Origin: Vicinamibacteria bacterium | GTDB lineage: Bacteria > Acidobacteriota > Vicinamibacteria > Fen-336 > JAGNNV01 | Assembly: GCA_016650185.1 (NCBI GenBank) | Contig: JAENWE010000214.1 | Coordinates: 1 to 5,945, forward strand | Reading direction: 5' to 3' | DNA: 5,945 nucleotides | Part shown: piece after piece, positions 4,150 to 5,945 of the stretch | Numbering within the stretch: position 1 is the stretch's first letter | How the letters are laid out: each line of letters opens with the position of its first letter | The notes under the pieces: model-generated | The model's input: only the letters and a program-made list of their open reading frames with translations | Databases searched by the model: none | Told to the model about the DNA's origin: nothing | Position numbers and translations under genes: made by a program

Positions 4150-5945
4150 ATGACGCCGGCCGAGCCGCCGCCGTTCAGCCGAAAGAGGCGCCCCTTGTTC
4201 CTACGTCGAATCCTGCTCCCCGCGTTCGTGAGCTTCACGGTGGTGATGGCCGCCACCTACATCCTGCCTCTCGGTGTCAGTCGCGCCCAGGAGCCTGGCG
4301 CCGGAACCGGCGGCCAAGACGTCGCGGCGCAAGCCGAGCAGGCGCCTGCGCCAGCGACGCTGGCGGCGACCGACATAGACGCGACCTTCGCCCATGCGCA
4401 GATGCTGCTGAAGCTCGGCGACCTCGATGGCGCCGAGGCTGAGTTGCGCCGGATCCTCACCGTCACGCCGGACCATCTCGGAGCCCTGACCACGCTGCGA
4501 CGGGTTCTGATCGATGCCCACCGAAAGGCGGCGCTGCCCGACGTGCTCGCGGCGCTCACCGCGGCGCATGCCGAGGCCGGCCAGCGTGATCTGGCCGACG
4601 CGCGACTCGACGAACTGATCGCCATCGACCCATCTCATCCGGAGCGGGCGGGACTCGAGCAGAAGCTCGGACGGGTCGATGCTCAGCTGAAGGCGGACGG
4701 GGGCATTCTCGACCGGCTGCGCGGGGTGATCGGGATCGTGGCCATTCTCGGCATTGCCGTCCTCATGAGCAACAACCGCAAGAGGATCAAGCTGCGCATG
4801 ATCGCCTGGGGCCTCGGACTTCAGATCACGTTCGCGCTGATCATCTTGTGGACCCCACCCGGGCGCTGGCTCTTTGAAGCCGCCCGCGTCACCGTGGCCA
4901 AGCTGCTGGCCTTCACCGACTACGGCGCCGGCTTCATCTTTGGCAACCTCTACAACGGCGTGGCGCCTGCTGGCGGCCAGGGACCCCTTTCCCTCGTCGA
5001 TCGGGGCAGTGGCGATCTCGTGGATATCGGCATCATCTTCGCCTTCCACGTCCTGCCCACCATCATCTTCTTTGGTTCGTTGATGTCGGTGCTCTACCAC
5101 TTCGGCATCGTTCAGAAGGTGGTGCGCGGGATCGCCTGGGTGATGACCCGCACCCTCGGCACCAGTGGTGCTGAGTCGCTATCGGCGGCCAGCAACATCT
5201 TTGTCGGCCAGACCGAAGCCCCGCTGGTGATCAAGCCCTACGTCAATGACATGACCATGAGCGAGTTGACGGCGGTCATGACCGGCGGCTTCGCCACCGT
5301 GGCCGGCGGCGTCATGGCGGCCTACGTTCGCTTTGGGGTGGACGCGGGCCACCTGCTGGCCGCGAGCGTCATGGCCGCACCGGCCGGGCTGATGCTGGCA
5401 AAGATCATCTACCCCGAGGCCGACGTACCGCGTACCCAGGGCGGCGCGGTTCAGGATCCCGAGCGCACCACCGCCAACGTGATCGACGCCGCGGCCTCTG
5501 GCGCGGGCGATGGAATGAAGCTCGCCATCAACGTGGCTGCGATGTTGATAGCCTTCATCGCCCTCATTGCCGTGGTCAACGCGGTGCTCGGCGTGGTCGG
5601 TCTGTCGCTGGCCACCATCTTCGGCTACGCCTTCTACCCGCTTTCCTGGGCCATGGGTGTCGACACCAAGGATCTGCTCGCCTTCGGCAATCTGATCGGC
5701 ACCAAGATCTCGCTGAACGAGTTCGTGGCCTACGTCGAGCTCGGCCACATCAAGAACACCCTGAGCCCGCGCACCGTCACCATCGCCACCTACGCTTTGT
5801 GCGGCTTCGCCAACTTCTCCTCCATCGGCATTCAGATCGGCGGCATCAGCGCCATCGCCCCGGACCGTCGCTCCGACCTCGCTCGCGTGGGTCTGAAGGC
5901 CATGATCGCCGGTGCTTTGGCCACCGCACTCACCGGCACCATCGC
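4150..5945 (+). CDS. Concentrative nucleoside transporter (CNT/NupC family) with TPR-like N-terminal extension, 3' partial
   Basis: The frame runs 598 codons to the window edge without a stop. Residues from about 187 onward are a CNT transporter, which imports nucleosides across the inner membrane using a Na+ or H+ gradient. Landmarks are GIAVLMSNNRKRIKLR (201-216, after the first CNT helix), FAFHVLPTIIFFGSLMSVLY (298-317), GTSGAESLSAASNIFVGQTE (337-356) with Q354-T355-E356, GGFATVAGGVMAAY (379-392), AAMLIAFIALIAVVN (463-477), SLNEFVAY (521-528) and CGFANFSSIG (551-560). These QTE, NEF and N-x-x-S elements form the nucleoside site in characterised CNTs. Comparison with family C-termini suggests only a handful of residues are missing. 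Ahead of the transporter lie a basic n-region (RKRR, 11-14), a hydrophobic segment at about 21-42 with a possible cleavage site after SRA (44-46), an Ala/Gln/Pro linker (47-75), and TPR-like helices at about 77-110 (LLKLGDLDGAEAELRRIL) and 139-172. Bacterial CNTs are usually about 400 residues. The ATG lacks a clear Shine-Dalgarno. It was chosen because it gives a complete signal-like start. Confidence 0.92.
   Translation, partial: MTPAEPPPFSRKRRPLFLRRILLPAFVSFTVVMAATYILPLGVSRAQEPGAGTGGQDVAAQAEQAPAPATLAATDIDATFAHAQMLLKLGDLDGAEAELRRILTVTPDHLGALTTLRRVLIDAHRKAALPDVLAALTAAHAEAGQRDLADARLDELIAIDPSHPERAGLEQKLGRVDAQLKADGGILDRLRGVIGIVAILGIAVLMSNNRKRIKLRMIAWGLGLQITFALIILWTPPGRWLFEAARVTVAKLLAFTDYGAGFIFGNLYNGVAPAGGQGPLSLVDRGSGDLVDIGIIFAFHVLPTIIFFGSLMSVLYHFGIVQKVVRGIAWVMTRTLGTSGAESLSAASNIFVGQTEAPLVIKPYVNDMTMSELTAVMTGGFATVAGGVMAAYVRFGVDAGHLLAASVMAAPAGLMLAKIIYPEADVPRTQGGAVQDPERTTANVIDAAASGAGDGMKLAINVAAMLIAFIALIAVVNAVLGVVGLSLATIFGYAFYPLSWAMGVDTKDLLAFGNLIGTKISLNEFVAYVELGHIKNTLSPRTVTIATYALCGFANFSSIGIQIGGISAIAPDRRSDLARVGLKAMIAGALATALTGTI

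Noticed and set aside
3948..4256. Minus-strand frame extending the permease-tail remnant to 138 codons as an intact gene
   Set aside because: Only the final ~35 codons resemble a permease. The upstream part is Glu-Ala repeat and Arg-rich sequence, it overlaps the start of the transporter gene, and it has no ribosome binding site.
4201..5748. Minus-strand open frames (4201-5100 and 5179-5748) opposite the transporter
   Set aside because: They are low-complexity, His/Asp/Gln/Gly-rich antisense frames. The + strand shows a continuous CNT protein across the same bases.

Overview
This is a high-GC, densely coding bacterial segment. A heptose-phosphate kinase of the LPS inner-core pathway and a WaaL/Wzy-type membrane protein point to a Gram-negative organism that makes LPS or a similar surface glycan. 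The phylum cannot be fixed from the sequence. A degraded MacB/ADOP-like permease tail would fit lineages rich in such permeases (for example Acidobacteriota, Gemmatimonadota or related groups), but that is only a hint.

Region 1 (1-3829, + strand) looks like a single translationally coupled operon. A good Shine-Dalgarno site precedes a 19-codon mini-ORF (99-158). Then come a stand-alone PspC-domain membrane peptide (155-340), an O-antigen ligase/polymerase-family protein (340-1692), a single-domain D-glycero-beta-D-manno-heptose-7-phosphate kinase (1689-2678, GTG start) and a geranylgeranyl-reductase-family FAD oxidoreductase (2675-3829). Every junction overlaps by 4 or 1 bases (ATGA, TGATG, GTGA, ATGA). 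This suggests joint expression of envelope functions: heptose precursor supply, glycan ligation or polymerisation, and possibly saturation of an isoprenoid lipid. The link from the oxidoreductase to the glycan is inferred from position only.

Region 2 (3830-4149) is a 320-base gap with no intact gene. On the minus strand it carries what reads as the last ~35 codons and the stop of an ABC-transporter permease of the MacB/FtsX/ADOP type, with nothing recognisable upstream of it. It also has a short GCCTCC repeat and an imperfect stem-loop. I see no convincing factor-independent terminator.

Region 3 (4150-5945, + strand, cut by the window edge) is a concentrative nucleoside transporter (CNT/NupC family). 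All the main substrate-site motifs are intact (QTE, NEF, GFANFSS). It has an unusual ~185-residue N-terminal extension: a signal-like segment, an Ala/Gln/Pro-rich linker and TPR-like helices. Only a few C-terminal residues appear to lie outside the window.

I found no CRISPR array, tRNA, rRNA, intact mobile element or obvious defence system. The most notable points are the TPR-CNT fusion, the permease-tail remnant, the oxidoreductase coupled to LPS genes, and the mini-ORF at the head of the operon that resembles a CNT N-terminus.
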